Source: Falsihalocynthiibacter arcticus (GTDB taxonomy: Bacteria > Pseudomonadota > Alphaproteobacteria > Rhodobacterales > Rhodobacteraceae). From it: a stretch of 64,000 nucleotides of DNA. Position numbers and translations under genes: made by a program. This document shows, piece by piece, positions 49,597-60,826 of this stretch. Positions within the stretch are counted from its first letter, which is position 1, and each line of letters begins with the position of its first letter. The notes below the pieces were generated by a model. The model searched no databases. It saw nothing but the letters and a program-made list of their open reading frames with translations, and was not told where the DNA came from. The stretch is from positions 4,059,501 to 4,123,500 of the forward strand of contig NZ_CP014327.1 of the NCBI RefSeq assembly GCF_000812665.2, given 5' to 3'.

Positions 49597-50525
49597 GGAT
49601 ACTGGGCTCCGCTATTAATAATGGGGGCATCTTCGGGCGAGACTTCTGGAACAGGCTCTTTAAGGCGAAGGGTTGGGCGCTTCTCAAGCCGCATATCAAT
49701 GACGGCCACGTTGCGCGCCAACAAATCCCGTACCGTATTAAGCGCAATCACGCGGTGCAGCGCTTGGCGGGGATTTGTTTCGGGCAAAAGAACCCGCTGA
49801 CCTTTGTCCAAAACAAGGTCCCACCGACGCTCGCCCACCCGCACAAGACCGCGCACGTGATCGTAAATCGGAGCAGCAGAGGCCAACAGTTCAAGGGCTT
49901 CTGGAATGGCTTTATCGGCACCAAATCCCGTCACCAACGGCAAATCAGGGCGCGATGCCCGCGCGGGCACCTGTACAACCCGATGCCCTTCGGCATCTAA
50001 CAATTCAACCGCATCAGTGCCACGCCAAACAATTACCGGCACGCGCTCATCGACGCTCACCTGCAATACGCCGCCAACGCGCACCTGCACATTCACCGAG
50101 GCCACCGCATCAAGTTCGGAAATAGCCGCATGCATTTGCTGCAAATCCAGATCAAACGAACTCATCGGAAAATCCAGAGGGAAAACTTCTCGAATATCTT
50201 CGGCAAGCTCAATCGAGGCCCCGTCCACGGCCATCATATGCACCATAAATGCGGGGCGATGCTCAATATCCTCGCGCAATTGCAGCGACCAATCCACAAT
50301 CGCCTGACGACGATCTGCACTCGCCAATAGGCCCCCAGTAATCATACTGACAACCAAAACGGGCAAGCCAACACGCACAATTTTACGAAACGTCGGTGTG
50401 AGCCAAAGCCGCTGGGCGCGATAGGCGACACGGCTTGGGGCGGGGTCACGTTTAGGGGATTGGGTGCGACGCGAAGAGAGACCTGCGACCTGACGCGCGC
50501 CAGAATTAAAGCCTACCTCTGACAT
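49593..50525 (-). CDS. ftsQ: Cell division protein FtsQ
   Basis: The start at 50525 (MSEVGFNSGARQVAGLSSRR) is inside the end of ddl, overlapping it by 13 bases. The ~310-residue bitopic membrane protein has a basic N-terminal cytoplasmic tail and one membrane helix (VGLPVLVVSMITGGLLAS, about 50-67). A periplasmic POTRA domain and beta domain follow (VNVQVRVGGVLQVSVDERVPV; LLDAEGHRVV). It links the early and late divisome with FtsL and FtsB. The low conservation is normal for the family; neighbours make the call secure. Confidence 0.93.
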   Translation of the reverse strand: MSEVGFNSGARQVAGLSSRRTQSPKRDPAPSRVAYRAQRLWLTPTFRKIVRVGLPVLVVSMITGGLLASADRRQAIVDWSLQLREDIEHRPAFMVHMMAVDGASIELAEDIREVFPLDFPMSSFDLDLQQMHAAISELDAVASVNVQVRVGGVLQVSVDERVPVIVWRGTDAVELLDAEGHRVVQVPARASRPDLPLVTGFGADKAIPEALELLASAAPIYDHVRGLVRVGERRWDLVLDKGQRVLLPETNPRQALHRVIALNTVRDLLARNVAVIDMRLEKRPTLRLKEPVPEVSPEDAPIINSGAQYP

Positions 50526-51427
50526 GATGCATCCTCCACCAGCCAACGGCACAAGCCGCCAAACCCGATGCCAAATACATCTGCCTGTTCAGGCGTCAGC
50601 GACGTTGGAGTCATTCCGGGCTGGGTATTGGTTTCCAACAGGATCACCCCCTCAAGACCCCGCGCCTCATCCCAGCGGAAATCGGTACGGCTCACACCGC
50701 GACATCCCAAGGCCACATGGGCCCGGCGGGCATAGTCCAGGCACGCTGCGGTGATCTCGGGCGGAAGATCGGCAGGCACCACATGACGAGAGCCGCCGGG
50801 CACATATTTCGCATCGTAATCGTACCAGCCATCGGTCAGGATATCTGTCACTCCAAGGGCACGATCGCCAACGACCGTCGTGGTTAATTCACGGCCTGGC
50901 GCGAAGGCCTCGACCATGACGATTTCGGGCATATCATCGGAAAGGTTTGGCGGGGTATTTGCACCCTCGGCCACCAGATAAACGCCAACAGAGGAGCCTT
51001 CGTTATTAGGCTTCACAACGTAAGGCGGCGCCATCACATGGCGCGCGGCAACCTCCGATTTCGCAAAAAGACCGCTCTCGCACACGGGCAAACCCGCCGC
51101 GCGAAACATTTCCTTGGAGCGTTCCTTGTCCATCGCGAGAGCCGAAGCCAAAACGCCGGAATGTGTATAGGGAATTTTGAGCCATTCGAGCAAACCTTGG
51201 ACGCATCCATCCTCCCCCCAACGCCCATGCAACGCGTTAAAAACAACGTCTGGGGCAATCTCAAGAAGACGTGCGGCTAGGTCTGGACCCGCGTCCAGTT
51301 CAACAACCTCAAATCCTTCGTCCCGAAGTACAGCCGCGCAACCGCGCCCACTTGAGAGAGAAACTTCGCGTTCCGCAGAAGGTCCTCCCAGCAATACTGC
51401 CACTTTTTGGGATGCCCTGCTCGACAT
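50513..51427 (-). CDS. ddl: D-alanine--D-alanine ligase
   Basis: This 304-residue ATP-grasp enzyme has VAVLLGGPSAEREVSLSSGR at the N-terminus, NALHGRWGEDGCVQGLLEWL near 60-79, the ATP lid and binding segment VVKPNNEGSSVGVYLV, and the metal-binding end ILLETNTQPGMT. It makes the D-Ala-D-Ala dipeptide that MurF adds to the precursor. It lies 227 bases after murB and overlaps ftsQ, so ddl-ftsQ-ftsA form one coupled run. Confidence 0.97.
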   Translation of the reverse strand: MSSRASQKVAVLLGGPSAEREVSLSSGRGCAAVLRDEGFEVVELDAGPDLAARLLEIAPDVVFNALHGRWGEDGCVQGLLEWLKIPYTHSGVLASALAMDKERSKEMFRAAGLPVCESGLFAKSEVAARHVMAPPYVVKPNNEGSSVGVYLVAEGANTPPNLSDDMPEIVMVEAFAPGRELTTTVVGDRALGVTDILTDGWYDYDAKYVPGGSRHVVPADLPPEITAACLDYARRAHVALGCRGVSRTDFRWDEARGLEGVILLETNTQPGMTPTSLTPEQADVFGIGFGGLCRWLVEDASCQR

Positions 51428-51654
51428 GCCCGCCTCTTATCATTTGCGACCCTTCTATGAGGATCTTGGTGCGCCCGATTTTGGGCATCTGATTCTACTC
51501 AAGGTTTCAAACGCAGAACGCCCGAATCCAGATAGTTCGTTTTTTATTTTTGTTGCGTAGCTTGGCTTTTCCTGTGCCAGAATCTACGCGGATCTGCCGC
51601 TAGTTCTTGATTTGCGCGTCTGTTTTCACCGGTTTTCCAGAAAATATTCGAAAT
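51428..51654. other. Spacer between murB and ddl
   Basis: These 227 bases break the otherwise tight dcw run and could hold a promoter for ddl-ftsQ-ftsA. AT-rich sequence lies around 51535-51560. I see no hairpin terminator, RNA gene or small coding frame that I can support. Confidence 0.4.
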
Positions 51655-52593
51655 TTACGGGGTCGTCGGTTCGCCGATGCGCTTAATTTCCCATACTAAC
51701 TCTATTGAACTGTTTTTGAAAACCTTTTTTCGTACTTCTTCGCCCAATTCTTCCAAATCAGCAGCCGTCGCGCCCCCCGCATTGGTCAAGAAGTTGCTGT
51801 GCATCTCGTTCATAACCGCCCCGCCCCGTCGCGCACCGCGCATTCCGGCGTCATCAACAACCTTCCAAGCCTTCAAATCATGCACATCATCGGCCTGTCC
51901 GGTAGAGCTAAACCCCGCAGGATTTCGGAAAGTACTTCCGGCCGTGCGGTCCTTGGTGGGCTGGGTTTCGTCGCGTTTTTTGAGCTGCGCGGCCATAAGC
52001 GCCTCAAGTTCAACCGAATCCCCCTGCGAACCACGTAAAACCGCATCAACCAAAACCGCGCCGTCCGGCAAATCCGAATTGCGATACGCGAACGCCAAGT
52101 CAGCACTTAAGAGCGTTTTCACCTCGCCCTCCAGCGTCACAATCCGGGCGGACTGAAATACATCCGCGATGTAGCGCCCATAGCATCCCGCGTTCATCGC
52201 AACAGCACCGCCAATTGCACCCGGGATAGTACGCAAGAACGTGAGATCAACGCCCTCAGCCGCCGCTTTTCGCGCGACATGCGCATCCAACGCAGCCGCC
52301 CCCGCGGTCACATTTTGGCCGTCAATTTCAATTCCATTGAAGCCACGCCCAAGACGGATCACCACACCGCGAATACCCCCATCGCGCACAATCAGATTGC
52401 TACCGACTCCCATCGGAAATACGGGAATATCGCGCGGCAATTCGCGCAGGAAATATTGCAAATCTTCAATGTCCGCAGGTTGAAACAAGACATCCGCTGG
52501 CCCGCCTACGCGCAACCACGTCAACCCCGAGAGGTCCTTGTCAAAAGTCAGAACACCGCGCACCTGCGGCAAGGAATTGGGATCAAGAGTCAT
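51655..52593 (-). CDS. murB: UDP-N-acetylenolpyruvoylglucosamine reductase
   Basis: This 312-residue FAD enzyme reduces UDP-GlcNAc-enolpyruvate to UDP-MurNAc with NADPH. Visible are [17 protein letters not shown] (about 24-40), [15 protein letters not shown] for FAD binding, GIPGAIGG-type sequence ([18 protein letters not shown]), and the active-site [12 protein letters not shown]. The end has [19 protein letters not shown] and [11 protein letters not shown]. It is a type without the extra loop of E. coli MurB, as in other alphaproteobacteria. It follows the DUF2484 gene by 57 bases. Confidence 0.97.
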   Translation of the reverse strand: MTLDPNSLPQVRGVLTFDKDLSGLTWLRVGGPADVLFQPADIEDLQYFLRELPRDIPVFPMGVGSNLIVRDGGIRGVVIRLGRGFNGIEIDGQNVTAGAAALDAHVARKAAAEGVDLTFLRTIPGAIGGAVAMNAGCYGRYIADVFQSARIVTLEGEVKTLLSADLAFAYRNSDLPDGAVLVDAVLRGSQGDSVELEALMAAQLKKRDETQPTKDRTAGSTFRNPAGFSSTGQADDVHDLKAWKVVDDAGMRGARRGGAVMNEMHSNFLTNAGGATAADLEELGEEVRKKVFKNSSIELVWEIKRIGEPTTP

Positions 52594-52650
52594 GTTATGC
52601 GCCCGTTTTAATTTCGGTGGTTATAGCGCGAAACAGAGGCGTTTCCAGCC

Positions 52651-52914
52651 CTAAGACGGAGCTTTCAGAAGACCAAGGCGACGGAGGAGAAAGATCAATG
52701 GCCATCTAAAAATCGAGCCAGCAGCAATTAGGAAAAGCACCCCTATCCAGAATCCGCTTTCATAAAACAGATAAACTGTTATCGGCAGACCGATGCTCAT
52801 AAGGATATAGGCTGCGGGCCAATGTTTCTTTTTGCTCGGAAAAAAGCCAACGACGTTGGCAATCAGCAGCCATAGCAGCGCTAGAAATCCTGAGACCGGT
52901 ATTCCTAAGTCCAT
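52651..52914 (-). CDS. DUF2484 family small membrane protein
   Basis: This 87-residue protein has three hydrophobic helices (LALLWLLIANVVGFF; ILMSIGLPITVYLFY; WIGVLFLIAAGSIF) and a short basic cytoplasmic end (FLLRRLGLLKAPS). It matches the DUF2484 family typical of Rhodobacterales, found between murC and murB as here. No catalytic motif is visible and the function is unknown. Its fixed position among peptidoglycan genes suggests an envelope role. It lies 19 bases after murC on the same strand. Confidence 0.85.
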   Translation of the reverse strand: MDLGIPVSGFLALLWLLIANVVGFFPSKKKHWPAAYILMSIGLPITVYLFYESGFWIGVLFLIAAGSIFRWPLIFLLRRLGLLKAPS

Positions 52915-52933
52915 ATTCTTGCCCTTGTGTTAC

Positions 52934-54346
52934 CTAGTCTTTCATAAGGTTTGGAAGATTATTTGCCCAAGCCGAAATCGTCCCCGCGCCCAAACACACC
53001 ACCATATCGCCGGGTTTGGTTTGCTCACGCACAAGACGCACCAAATCCTCTTCGCTGGTGACGGCCCGCGCGTGGCGGTGGCCGTGACGAATAAGACCCG
53101 CAATCAGATCATCACGGGTCGCGCCCTCAATCACGTCTTCACCCGCCGAGAAAACATCGGAAATGCCAACGACATCCGCGTCGTTGAAACAGGTACAGAA
53201 ATCCTCAAACAAAGTATGCAAGCGGCTGTAACGGTGCGGTTGATGCACCGCAATAACGCGCGCGCCTTCGGTGTGCGATGTGGCCTGACGCGCCGCTTTA
53301 AGCACCGCCGCAATCTCCACGGGGTGGTGCCCATAATCGTCGATGATTGTGACCCCATTCACTTCACCAACCTTGGTGAAACGACGGTTCACACCGGCAA
53401 AGTTTTTCAACGCTGATTTGATGTCTGCGGGCGAAACACCCAAATGATGCGCGACCGCGACAGCCGAAAGCGCGTTGGACACATTGTGGTCCCCCGGCAT
53501 CGGCAAAGAGCAATCCTCAATCACCAGTTTTTCGGCCTTCAGCGCGATGTCGAAATGCGCCACGCCCTCTTTATATTTCAAGTTGGTCGCCCGTACATCC
53601 GCTTGGGCGTTGAACCCAAATGTAATCACGCGGCGGTCAGTTATTTTGCCCACAAGGGACTGAACTTCGGGGTGATCGGTACAACATACCGCAACGCCGT
53701 AGAAGGGTATATTTGACACGAAATCAAGGAACCCTTGGCGCAAAGTATCGAAATCGCCCCAGTGTTCCATATGCTCGGGATCGATATTTGTGACGATCGC
53801 AATCGTGGCCGGAAGACGGTTAAAAGTTCCGTCACTCTCGTCGGCCTCGACCACCATCCACTCGCCCGTACCCATGCGTGCGTTGGACCCGTAGGCATGA
53901 ATAATACCGCCGTTGATCACCGTTGGGTCAAGCCCGCCCGCATCCAGCAACGTGGCAACCATTGTCGTCGTCGTTGTTTTGCCATGCGTTCCCGCAACGG
54001 CGATATTGGATTTAAGGCGCATCAATTCGGCCAACATTTCTGCACGGCGCACAACGGGAAGCCCCGTGGCGCGAGCGGCATCCAACTCCGGATTACCCGC
54101 CTTGATCGCGCTTGAAATAACCACCACTTCGGCGTTTTCCAGATTTTCGGCCTTTTGCCCAAAAAATACTGTCGCCCCAAGCCCGACCAAACGGTCAGTG
54201 ATCTTGCTGGCTTTTAAGTCACTGCCTTGAACCTGATAGCCTTGATCTAAAAGCATTTCTGCAATGCCCGACATCCCAATGCCGCCAATACCGACAAAGT
54301 GAATGGCACCCATTTCGATGGGAAGTTTGGTCGCTTGACGGTTCAT
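52934..54346 (-). CDS. murC: UDP-N-acetylmuramate--L-alanine ligase
   Basis: The 470-residue Mur ligase has an N-terminal Rossmann domain ([18 protein letters not shown]), the ATP loop [13 protein letters not shown] near 118-128, and the central segments EADESDGTF and [13 protein letters not shown]. The C-terminal domain carries [18 protein letters not shown]. It adds L-Ala to UDP-MurNAc in the cytoplasm. Its start overlaps the murG stop by four bases (ATGA). Confidence 0.98.
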   Translation of the reverse strand: MNRQATKLPIEMGAIHFVGIGGIGMSGIAEMLLDQGYQVQGSDLKASKITDRLVGLGATVFFGQKAENLENAEVVVISSAIKAGNPELDAARATGLPVVRRAEMLAELMRLKSNIAVAGTHGKTTTTTMVATLLDAGGLDPTVINGGIIHAYGSNARMGTGEWMVVEADESDGTFNRLPATIAIVTNIDPEHMEHWGDFDTLRQGFLDFVSNIPFYGVAVCCTDHPEVQSLVGKITDRRVITFGFNAQADVRATNLKYKEGVAHFDIALKAEKLVIEDCSLPMPGDHNVSNALSAVAVAHHLGVSPADIKSALKNFAGVNRRFTKVGEVNGVTIIDDYGHHPVEIAAVLKAARQATSHTEGARVIAVHQPHRYSRLHTLFEDFCTCFNDADVVGISDVFSAGEDVIEGATRDDLIAGLIRHGHRHARAVTSEEDLVRLVREQTKPGDMVVCLGAGTISAWANNLPNLMKD

Positions 54347-55455
54347 GTGTGGGCCTCGGTGCTTATGGGATGTTCGCGGAGCGAGTCGACGAGCGCAACA
54401 AGGCGCTGTGTCGCGTCGGGCTTGCCACAGCCAAGGGCTGCGCGCGCCATTGAATTTGCTTTATCGGGATGAGTGATCACCCCTAAGATCAATGCGGTTA
54501 AATTATCGACTGTGAAATCGGCTTCCTGCAAGAGTTTTGCAGCCTGCGCATCCACTAAACCTTGGGCATTCACCGTCTGGTGATCCCCCGTCGCGGCGGC
54601 ATAAGGCACCAAAATCGACGGGCGGCCAATGATCGAAATATCGGCGACCGTACTGGCGCCCGAGCGAGCAATAACTAATTGGCATTCCGACATTCTACGC
54701 GGCACGTCCTTGAAAAACGGCTTTACGTCCGCCTTGATCTCAGCCTCACGATAAAAGGCGGTGACCCGCTCTAAATCTTCTTCGCGCGCCTGTTGATCCA
54801 CACGGATGTTGCGGCGCAAGCTATCTGGCAAAGCGGCAATGGCTGCGGGAACGATATCCGAAAGGATGCGCGCGCCTTGGCTTCCGCCCATCACAAGGAT
54901 CGACATCGGATAATCACCCGGTTCTATGTACCCAGCCCCCGCGCGGTCCAAAATCTCGCTGCGCACCGGATTGCCAACTTCGTGCCCCTCAACCCCCTCA
55001 GGAAGTTCCGTCGGCCACGTACCACAGGCCACGGCATCCACGTGTTTGGCAAAAAGTTTATTCACACGTCCAAGGACGCCATTCTGTTCGTGCAACGCCC
55101 GAGGGCGACGCAAAATCCATGCCGCAGCAACAGCCGGAATCGACGGGTATCCGCCAAAGCCCACGACAACAGCAGGCTTATCACGATACATATTCCAAAC
55201 CGCTGCGATGACTCCGCCGAACACACGAAATGGCACAATCGCCTTTGCCAACAATCCGCCCCGCGCGAACGTCGCGCTCGAGAGAGTTTCGATCTCGACG
55301 TCTGGTGGAAACCCGCCCGCATACCGCGCGCCGCGCCCATCGGTCGAAAGTTTCACAGACCAACCTTTGGCCAACATCGCTTCGGCTAAAGCCTGTGCGG
55401 GGAACATGTGCCCGCCCGTTCCGCCCGCAGCGATGATTAAAAGTGGTCCTGACAT
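54343..55455 (-). CDS. murG: UDP-GlcNAc--lipid I GlcNAc transferase
   Basis: This 370-residue GT28 glycosyltransferase turns lipid I into lipid II on the inner face of the membrane. It has the G-loop [19 protein letters not shown] (about 9-27), a second glycine-rich loop [16 protein letters not shown], and the donor-binding region [26 protein letters not shown]. It overlaps ftsW by one base and murC by four, so the three are tightly coupled. Confidence 0.98.
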   Translation of the reverse strand: MSGPLLIIAAGGTGGHMFPAQALAEAMLAKGWSVKLSTDGRGARYAGGFPPDVEIETLSSATFARGGLLAKAIVPFRVFGGVIAAVWNMYRDKPAVVVGFGGYPSIPAVAAAWILRRPRALHEQNGVLGRVNKLFAKHVDAVACGTWPTELPEGVEGHEVGNPVRSEILDRAGAGYIEPGDYPMSILVMGGSQGARILSDIVPAAIAALPDSLRRNIRVDQQAREEDLERVTAFYREAEIKADVKPFFKDVPRRMSECQLVIARSGASTVADISIIGRPSILVPYAAATGDHQTVNAQGLVDAQAAKLLQEADFTVDNLTALILGVITHPDKANSMARAALGCGKPDATQRLVALVDSLREHPISTEAHT

Positions 55456-56645
55456 TAACCTTGATCCGTCCCTAAAGTTCCGCGTCCGCGCCCAACAAAA
55501 TGATCGCCAATAACGCCCTGTGGTCGATTGCGTGTTAGCGCAAGCAACATGCCCAGTGCAATCCCACCCGCAACCAAAGAACTACCGCCATAGCTTACGA
55601 ACGGAAGCGTCATTCCCTTAGCGGGCAAAAGCCGCACCGCGACCCCCATATTCACAAAGGCTTGGATGCCAAACATACAGGCCAAACCTGTGCCGGCCAG
55701 TCGCGTAAACTGATCGCGTTCGCGCATTAGCCGCAGGAGAGAGCGCACTGTAATTACAAGAAAAAGCAAAATGATCGCCAAAACAAGCAACAGACCATAC
55801 TCTTCCGCCGCAACGGCGATAATAAAATCGGTGTGCGCATCAGGCAGCGACCATTTCACTTGCCCCTCGCCAACACCAACTCCAAAGAATCCGCCCTCTT
55901 GAATGGCGTTGGTGGCGTAACCGATCTGTGTTGTCGGATCAATTTCTGGATTTAAAAATCCATCGATACGGCGGGCAAAGTGTTCGGAATTATTATAAGC
56001 AAACGAGCCGCCCAAAACCACCAAAGCCGCCATGCCGATAAGCAATAAAAACGGTGCGCCAGCCACAAAATACATCACACCCCAGCCAAACAAAACCAGC
56101 GCCGCTTGCCCAAAATCAGGCTGCAATGCAAGCAAACCAACGATAAAAACCAGAAAAGCGAACGAAAGGGTTTTACCAGGAGGGCCGTTAATTTCCTGAC
56201 TTGCCGACATCAACCATGCGGTCACGATCACAAATCCGGGCTTGAGGAATTCGCTCGGCTGAACCGAGGCAAAACCGAGGGAATACCAACGCACAGCCCC
56301 TTTGCCAAAATCCGTCCCCAAAAAGGGCAAAAACAACAGGGCAACAAAGGCACAGACGAAGCCCAAAACGCCAAGGCGGCGCACCATAACGGGCGACATC
56401 ATCGAAATGAAAATCATCACCACAAGGGCGACCATCCCGAAAAACGCTTGACGTTGAACATAGTGAAACGGGGCAAACCCGTTCTTTTCGGCCAAAGGCG
56501 GAGAAGCAGCCAACCCAAGAAGGATGCCAATTGCAAAGAGCAAAAGAATAAAGACTGCTGTCCATTTATCAATTGTGCGCCACCAACGTGGGAGCACGGG
56601 TTCACCGCCCGAATGGGGGAGAGAACCATATACCATCTCGGTCAT
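55455..56645 (-). CDS. ftsW: Peptidoglycan glycosyltransferase FtsW
   Basis: This 396-residue SEDS-family polytopic membrane protein has about ten helices. Landmarks are [28 protein letters not shown] (about 110-137), [41 protein letters not shown] and the C-terminal [15 protein letters not shown]. It polymerises lipid II at the septum together with FtsI. A terminator hairpin lies ~84 bases upstream, after murD, so ftsW probably starts a new transcription unit. Confidence 0.97.
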   Translation of the reverse strand: MTEMVYGSLPHSGGEPVLPRWWRTIDKWTAVFILLLFAIGILLGLAASPPLAEKNGFAPFHYVQRQAFFGMVALVVMIFISMMSPVMVRRLGVLGFVCAFVALLFLPFLGTDFGKGAVRWYSLGFASVQPSEFLKPGFVIVTAWLMSASQEINGPPGKTLSFAFLVFIVGLLALQPDFGQAALVLFGWGVMYFVAGAPFLLLIGMAALVVLGGSFAYNNSEHFARRIDGFLNPEIDPTTQIGYATNAIQEGGFFGVGVGEGQVKWSLPDAHTDFIIAVAAEEYGLLLVLAIILLFLVITVRSLLRLMRERDQFTRLAGTGLACMFGIQAFVNMGVAVRLLPAKGMTLPFVSYGGSSLVAGGIALGMLLALTRNRPQGVIGDHFVGRGRGTLGTDQG

Positions 56646-56728
56646 GGGGTACCGCCTATACTGCCTCTGATCGCCCGTTTGCCGGGTCTGGGGAAAAGTC
56701 TACGCAAAAACCGCAGATTAATCCAGCA

Positions 56729-56766
56729 AAAAGACCCGCCCAAAGGATGGATTTAGCGGGTCTTTT
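56729..56766 (-). terminator. Intrinsic terminator between murD and ftsW
   Basis: AAAAGACCCGC and GCGGGTCTTTT form an 11-bp perfect stem with a 16-base loop. The T run follows on the minus strand. It lies 17 bases after the murD stop. Confidence 0.85.
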
Positions 56767-56783
56767 CTGTGTCGCGACAGTGC

Positions 56784-58178
56784 TTAAAGCGCAGCAACGC
56801 AATCGGTAAAATCATCGCCGCGTTTCTCAAAACTGTCGTATTGATCAAAACTTGCAGCGGCGGGTGCCAAAAGGACCGTATCCCCTTCTTGGGCTTCGGC
56901 CGCAGAACGCGCCACGGCGACGGCCATAGTTTCACAAATTTCGACCTCAAGTCCTTCAAGTCCAAGCGCAAAATTGGCGGCGTCGCGTCCAATCACATAG
57001 GCCTTTTTCACGTTGCCAAAATGCGATGTCAGCGCGCCAAGGCCGCCTTCCTTCTCGAGGCCGCCACAAATCCAGCGGATATTCTCAAACGCGTCCAGCG
57101 CACAGGCGGCACTGTCGACGTTGGTTGCTTTACTGTCATTCACAAAGCGCACGCCGTTTTTGGTGGCAATGGTTTGAGAGCGATGCGGCAGACCTTCAAA
57201 GCTGTGGAACGCCGCCTCAATAACGCGGGGCGCAAGTCCGAGCGAGCGCGCAACGGCATAGGCCGCACAGGCATTTTGATGATTGTGAACGCCGGGAAGC
57301 CCTTGAATCGACCGCAAATCAATGGAGCCCGTTTGACGCCCTTTGCGGTACTCCGAAAGGAACCCCTTGCGCACAAAAACATTCCAACCTGGCCCCGTTA
57401 ATTTGGCCTTCGTCGACACACGGATCACACGATCATCCGCCTTCCCCGTCGCCAGCTGATTGGCAAGATACCGCCCCTCGTCCTCATCCACACCGATCAC
57501 CGCACGATCAGGACCGCCCTCGGCAAAGAGCCGCCGTTTCGCGGCAAAATACCCGCCAAGCCCGCCGTGGCGATCTAAGTGATCCGGCGAAAGATTGGTA
57601 AAGACAGCGATATCGGGCGTCAGGTTACGCGCAAGGTCGGTTTGATAGGAGGACAGCTCCAATACCACGACCTCGCCATCAATGGCGGGATCGACATCCA
57701 AGGCACCGCGCCCGATATTTCCCGCAAGCTGGGACGGGCGATTGACGTGCTGCAACACGTGATGAAGAAGCGCGCTGGTGGTGGATTTTCCGTTACTGCC
57801 CGTCACGGTGACGACGCGCGGCATGGTCACGAATTCGTCCCATTCCGTCGTGGCAAACCCTGCGAAAAACAGCGAAATATCGTTATCGACAGGAATGCCC
57901 GCGTCCCACGCCATGGACACATATTTGTTAGGCGTTGGGTAGAGATGCGGAATACCTGGCGAAAGGATCAACGCGGCCACGCCTTCCCAAGCACTCGTTT
58001 TACCCAAATCAACGGGGTCAAACCCTTCGGTTTGCGCACGCTCCCGCGCTTCGGCGTTATCGTCCCAAACGACAGGGATCGCGCCGCCTTCGCGCAAGGC
58101 GCGCGCGGTTGCAATTCCCGAGCGCCCAAGCCCTAGAACGGCTACTTTTTGGTCGGTATATCCTTGGACTGGGATCAT
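56784..58178 (-). CDS. murD: UDP-N-acetylmuramoylalanine--D-glutamate ligase
   Basis: The 464-residue Mur ligase has the N-terminal [17 protein letters not shown], the ATP loop [17 protein letters not shown] near 124-140, [22 protein letters not shown] and the C-terminal [20 protein letters not shown] with [10 protein letters not shown]. It adds D-Glu to UDP-MurNAc-L-Ala. It is flanked by strong hairpins on both sides, so it may be a separate transcription unit inside the dcw cluster, which is unusual. Confidence 0.98.
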   Translation of the reverse strand: MIPVQGYTDQKVAVLGLGRSGIATARALREGGAIPVVWDDNAEARERAQTEGFDPVDLGKTSAWEGVAALILSPGIPHLYPTPNKYVSMAWDAGIPVDNDISLFFAGFATTEWDEFVTMPRVVTVTGSNGKSTTSALLHHVLQHVNRPSQLAGNIGRGALDVDPAIDGEVVVLELSSYQTDLARNLTPDIAVFTNLSPDHLDRHGGLGGYFAAKRRLFAEGGPDRAVIGVDEDEGRYLANQLATGKADDRVIRVSTKAKLTGPGWNVFVRKGFLSEYRKGRQTGSIDLRSIQGLPGVHNHQNACAAYAVARSLGLAPRVIEAAFHSFEGLPHRSQTIATKNGVRFVNDSKATNVDSAACALDAFENIRWICGGLEKEGGLGALTSHFGNVKKAYVIGRDAANFALGLEGLEVEICETMAVAVARSAAEAQEGDTVLLAPAAASFDQYDSFEKRGDDFTDCVAAL

Positions 58179-58251
58179 GGGAGGCTCCTTGCGCGACGTT
58201 GCTTTTCCCGTTCATGCCTTGTCAAAGCGACTTTAGCAATCCACCGGAAAC

Positions 58252-58283
58252 AAAAATGGGCGCGCCCATGATTGGACACGCCC
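58252..58283 (-). terminator. Intrinsic terminator between mraY and murD
   Basis: On the minus strand GGGCGTGTCC pairs with GGGCGCGCCC (two G-T wobbles) across AATCAT, followed by ATTTTTG. It lies 22 bases after the mraY stop. Confidence 0.8.
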
Positions 58284-58304
58284 GCATTGAAATAGTCTTC
58301 CGAA

Positions 58305-59387
58305 TTAACGCAGTTTAAGCGTCGCCAGTCCGATAAGCGCCAAAACAAGCGAAATAATCCAAAACCGGATCACGATTTGCGGCTCGGCCCAGCCCTTTTT
58401 CTCAAAGTGGTGATGAATCGGCGCCATCAGGAAAACCCGCTTCCCTGTGCGCTTGAAATACAGAACTTGGATGATGACGGACAGCGCTTCGGCCACAAAC
58501 AGACCGCCAACTATGGCCAAAACGATCTCGTGTTTGGTCGCCACGGCAATCGCGCCTAGCGCGCCGCCAAGCGCGAGTGATCCTGTGTCGCCCATAAACA
58601 CGGCCGCTGGCGGAGCGTTATACCAAAGAAAGCCCAGACCGCCGCCAATAAGTGCCGACGAAAAAATCAGTATCTCACCGGTTCCTGGCACGTAATGCAC
58701 ATCAAGGTAGTCGGTAAAATCGACCCGTCCGACGGTATAGGCGATCACCCCAAGGGCTGCCGCTGCGATCATAACGGGCATAATTGCCAACCCATCGAGA
58801 CCATCCGTCAAATTGACCGCGTTGGCCGCGCCTACGATCACGATCATCGAGAACGGCACAAAGAAAATCCCCAGATTCAGGAGTGTATCTTTGAATACGG
58901 GAACCGCGAGTTGGTAGGCCAAACCGTCAGGGTGATAGCAAGACGCCCAATAGGACGCGATCGCAGCAACCAATAATCCAAGCCCCATGCGGATCTTTCC
59001 AGACACGCCTTTGGTGTTATTCTTGCTCACTTTTGCGTAGTCATCCGCAAAGCCAATCGCCCCAAAGCTAAGCGTCACGAACAAGATCATCAGCACATAG
59101 GGGTTATCAATGCGCGCCCAGAGGAGCGTTGAAAAGACCAAGGCAGAAAGGATCAAAAGCCCGCCCATTGTTGGCGTGCCTGCCTTTGCGAAATGCGATT
59201 CTGGTCCGTCATCGCGAATAGGTTGGCCGCGTCCTTGTTTGGCACGCAGCAGGTTAATCAACGGCTGACCAAAGATAAAACCAAAGATGAGCGCCGTGAA
59301 GAATGCGCCGCCTGCGCGAAACGAAATATAGCGAAAGAGGTTAAAGAAATCCCCCCCGTCCGATAAATCAGTGAGCCAATACAGCAA
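58305..59387 (-). CDS. mraY: Phospho-N-acetylmuramoyl-pentapeptide transferase
   Basis: This 360-residue polytopic enzyme has about ten helices and moves phospho-MurNAc-pentapeptide to undecaprenyl phosphate, forming lipid I. It has [18 protein letters not shown] (about 60-77), the Asp-rich [17 protein letters not shown], the catalytic segment [14 protein letters not shown], and the cytoplasmic loop [19 protein letters not shown] near the end. It follows murF by 11 bases. A hairpin follows it. Confidence 0.98.
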   Translation of the reverse strand: MLYWLTDLSDGGDFFNLFRYISFRAGGAFFTALIFGFIFGQPLINLLRAKQGRGQPIRDDGPESHFAKAGTPTMGGLLILSALVFSTLLWARIDNPYVLMILFVTLSFGAIGFADDYAKVSKNNTKGVSGKIRMGLGLLVAAIASYWASCYHPDGLAYQLAVPVFKDTLLNLGIFFVPFSMIVIVGAANAVNLTDGLDGLAIMPVMIAAAALGVIAYTVGRVDFTDYLDVHYVPGTGEILIFSSALIGGGLGFLWYNAPPAAVFMGDTGSLALGGALGAIAVATKHEIVLAIVGGLFVAEALSVIIQVLYFKRTGKRVFLMAPIHHHFEKKGWAEPQIVIRFWIISLVLALIGLATLKLR

Positions 59388-59398
59388 TAAACTGCCCC

Positions 59399-60826
59399 TT
59401 ATTCAAGTGTTGGGGCTGGATGGCCCAGTTTTCGGATCGCGTCAACAACGAGTGCCGTTTTGCTTCCCTTTGAGCCTTTTACCAAGATCACATCACCCGC
59501 GTCGATGAGATCTTTGGTTTTGGCCACGAGTTCCTGCGAAGTTGCGACCCATAGGCCGCGCTTTTGGTCTGGGATTTCGTCAAACAGCGCCCGCATCATC
59601 GGGCCGACACAGTGGATTTTATCGATCTGCGCGACACTTTCCAGCGTTGCAATTTTGCGGTGCTGCTCGATTGCGTCGTCCCCCAACTCCAACATATCGC
59701 CAAGGATCGCCATACGTCGCCCAATTCGGACGCGCCCGACATCATTGCGTGGCTTGGCCGCCGCGAGCACTTCAAGCGCGGCCGCAAGAGACGTGGGGTT
59801 GGCATTAAATGCGTCGTCAATCAGCTCCAGACTCACTTCAGCTGCATAGCGATCAAGGTAAATTGTCTCGCGGGTACCGCGCCCTAAAGGCGGCCGCCAC
59901 TGCGCCAAATCACAAGCCGCAAGGCCAATATCCGCGCCGACTGCCTTCACACAGGCCAAAACGCCAATCGCATTCATCGCAAAATGTCGCCCCGCCGTGG
60001 ACAGTTTAAATAGGGCGGGTTCGCCGTTCAACGTCGCGGAAATCACCGTCACATTATCGGAAAGCTTAACCTCCTCTAGAAAGAAGTCAGCGCTGGAGTC
60101 AGTTCCGAAACCTACTTTCTTTTCTGGTGTCGCGTCCCACAAGATTTTAGAGGTCTCAAGATCAACATTGATGATCGCCGTCCCACCATGAACCAACCCC
60201 GAAAAGATCGCCGCTTTTTCATGCGCGATTCCCGATATGTCATCAAAGGCCTCCAAATGCGCAGCGGCGACATTGGTAATCATCGCCACATTAGGCGCCG
60301 CAATTTTAGCAAGCGGCGCGATTTCACCTGGATGGCTCATCCCGATTTCGATGATCGCAAAATCCGTATCAACCGGCATCCGCGCCAGTGTCAGCGGCAC
60401 GCCCCAATGGTTATTGTAACTCGCTTCGGCCGCATGAACGCGCCCCTGATGTGCCAAAACAACGCGCAACATTTCTTTGGTTGAGGTCTTGCCAACCGAT
60501 CCGGTAACGGCGATCACTTTCGCCGCGGTCCGTGCCCGTGCGGCACGCGCCAAATCCTCAAGCGCGCCTAAAACGTCTGGCACTATTAACAGGGGCGCAT
60601 CCGGTGAAACGCCCTCCGGTAAATGCGTGACCAATGCGGCAGCAGCCCCCTTTTCAAGGGCTTGTGCAACGAAATCATGGCCGTCGCGCACGTCTTTAAT
60701 GGCAACAAAAAGATCGCCTTTTTGCAAGGTCCGCGTGTCGATGGATAGCCCCGAGGCCTGCCACTCCTGCGTGGATTCGCCTCCCGTTGCAGCTTGCGCA
60801 TCCTGTGAAGTCCAAAGCGCGGTCAT
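59399..60826 (-). CDS. murF: UDP-MurNAc-tripeptide--D-alanyl-D-alanine ligase
   Basis: The 475-residue Mur ligase has the N-terminal substrate domain ([20 protein letters not shown]), the ATP loop [18 protein letters not shown] near 110-127, [17 protein letters not shown], and a C-terminal domain with [19 protein letters not shown]. It adds D-Ala-D-Ala to complete the pentapeptide. Its start overlaps the murE stop by four bases. Confidence 0.97.
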   Translation of the reverse strand: MTALWTSQDAQAATGGESTQEWQASGLSIDTRTLQKGDLFVAIKDVRDGHDFVAQALEKGAAAALVTHLPEGVSPDAPLLIVPDVLGALEDLARAARARTAAKVIAVTGSVGKTSTKEMLRVVLAHQGRVHAAEASYNNHWGVPLTLARMPVDTDFAIIEIGMSHPGEIAPLAKIAAPNVAMITNVAAAHLEAFDDISGIAHEKAAIFSGLVHGGTAIINVDLETSKILWDATPEKKVGFGTDSSADFFLEEVKLSDNVTVISATLNGEPALFKLSTAGRHFAMNAIGVLACVKAVGADIGLAACDLAQWRPPLGRGTRETIYLDRYAAEVSLELIDDAFNANPTSLAAALEVLAAAKPRNDVGRVRIGRRMAILGDMLELGDDAIEQHRKIATLESVAQIDKIHCVGPMMRALFDEIPDQKRGLWVATSQELVAKTKDLIDAGDVILVKGSKGSKTALVVDAIRKLGHPAPTLE

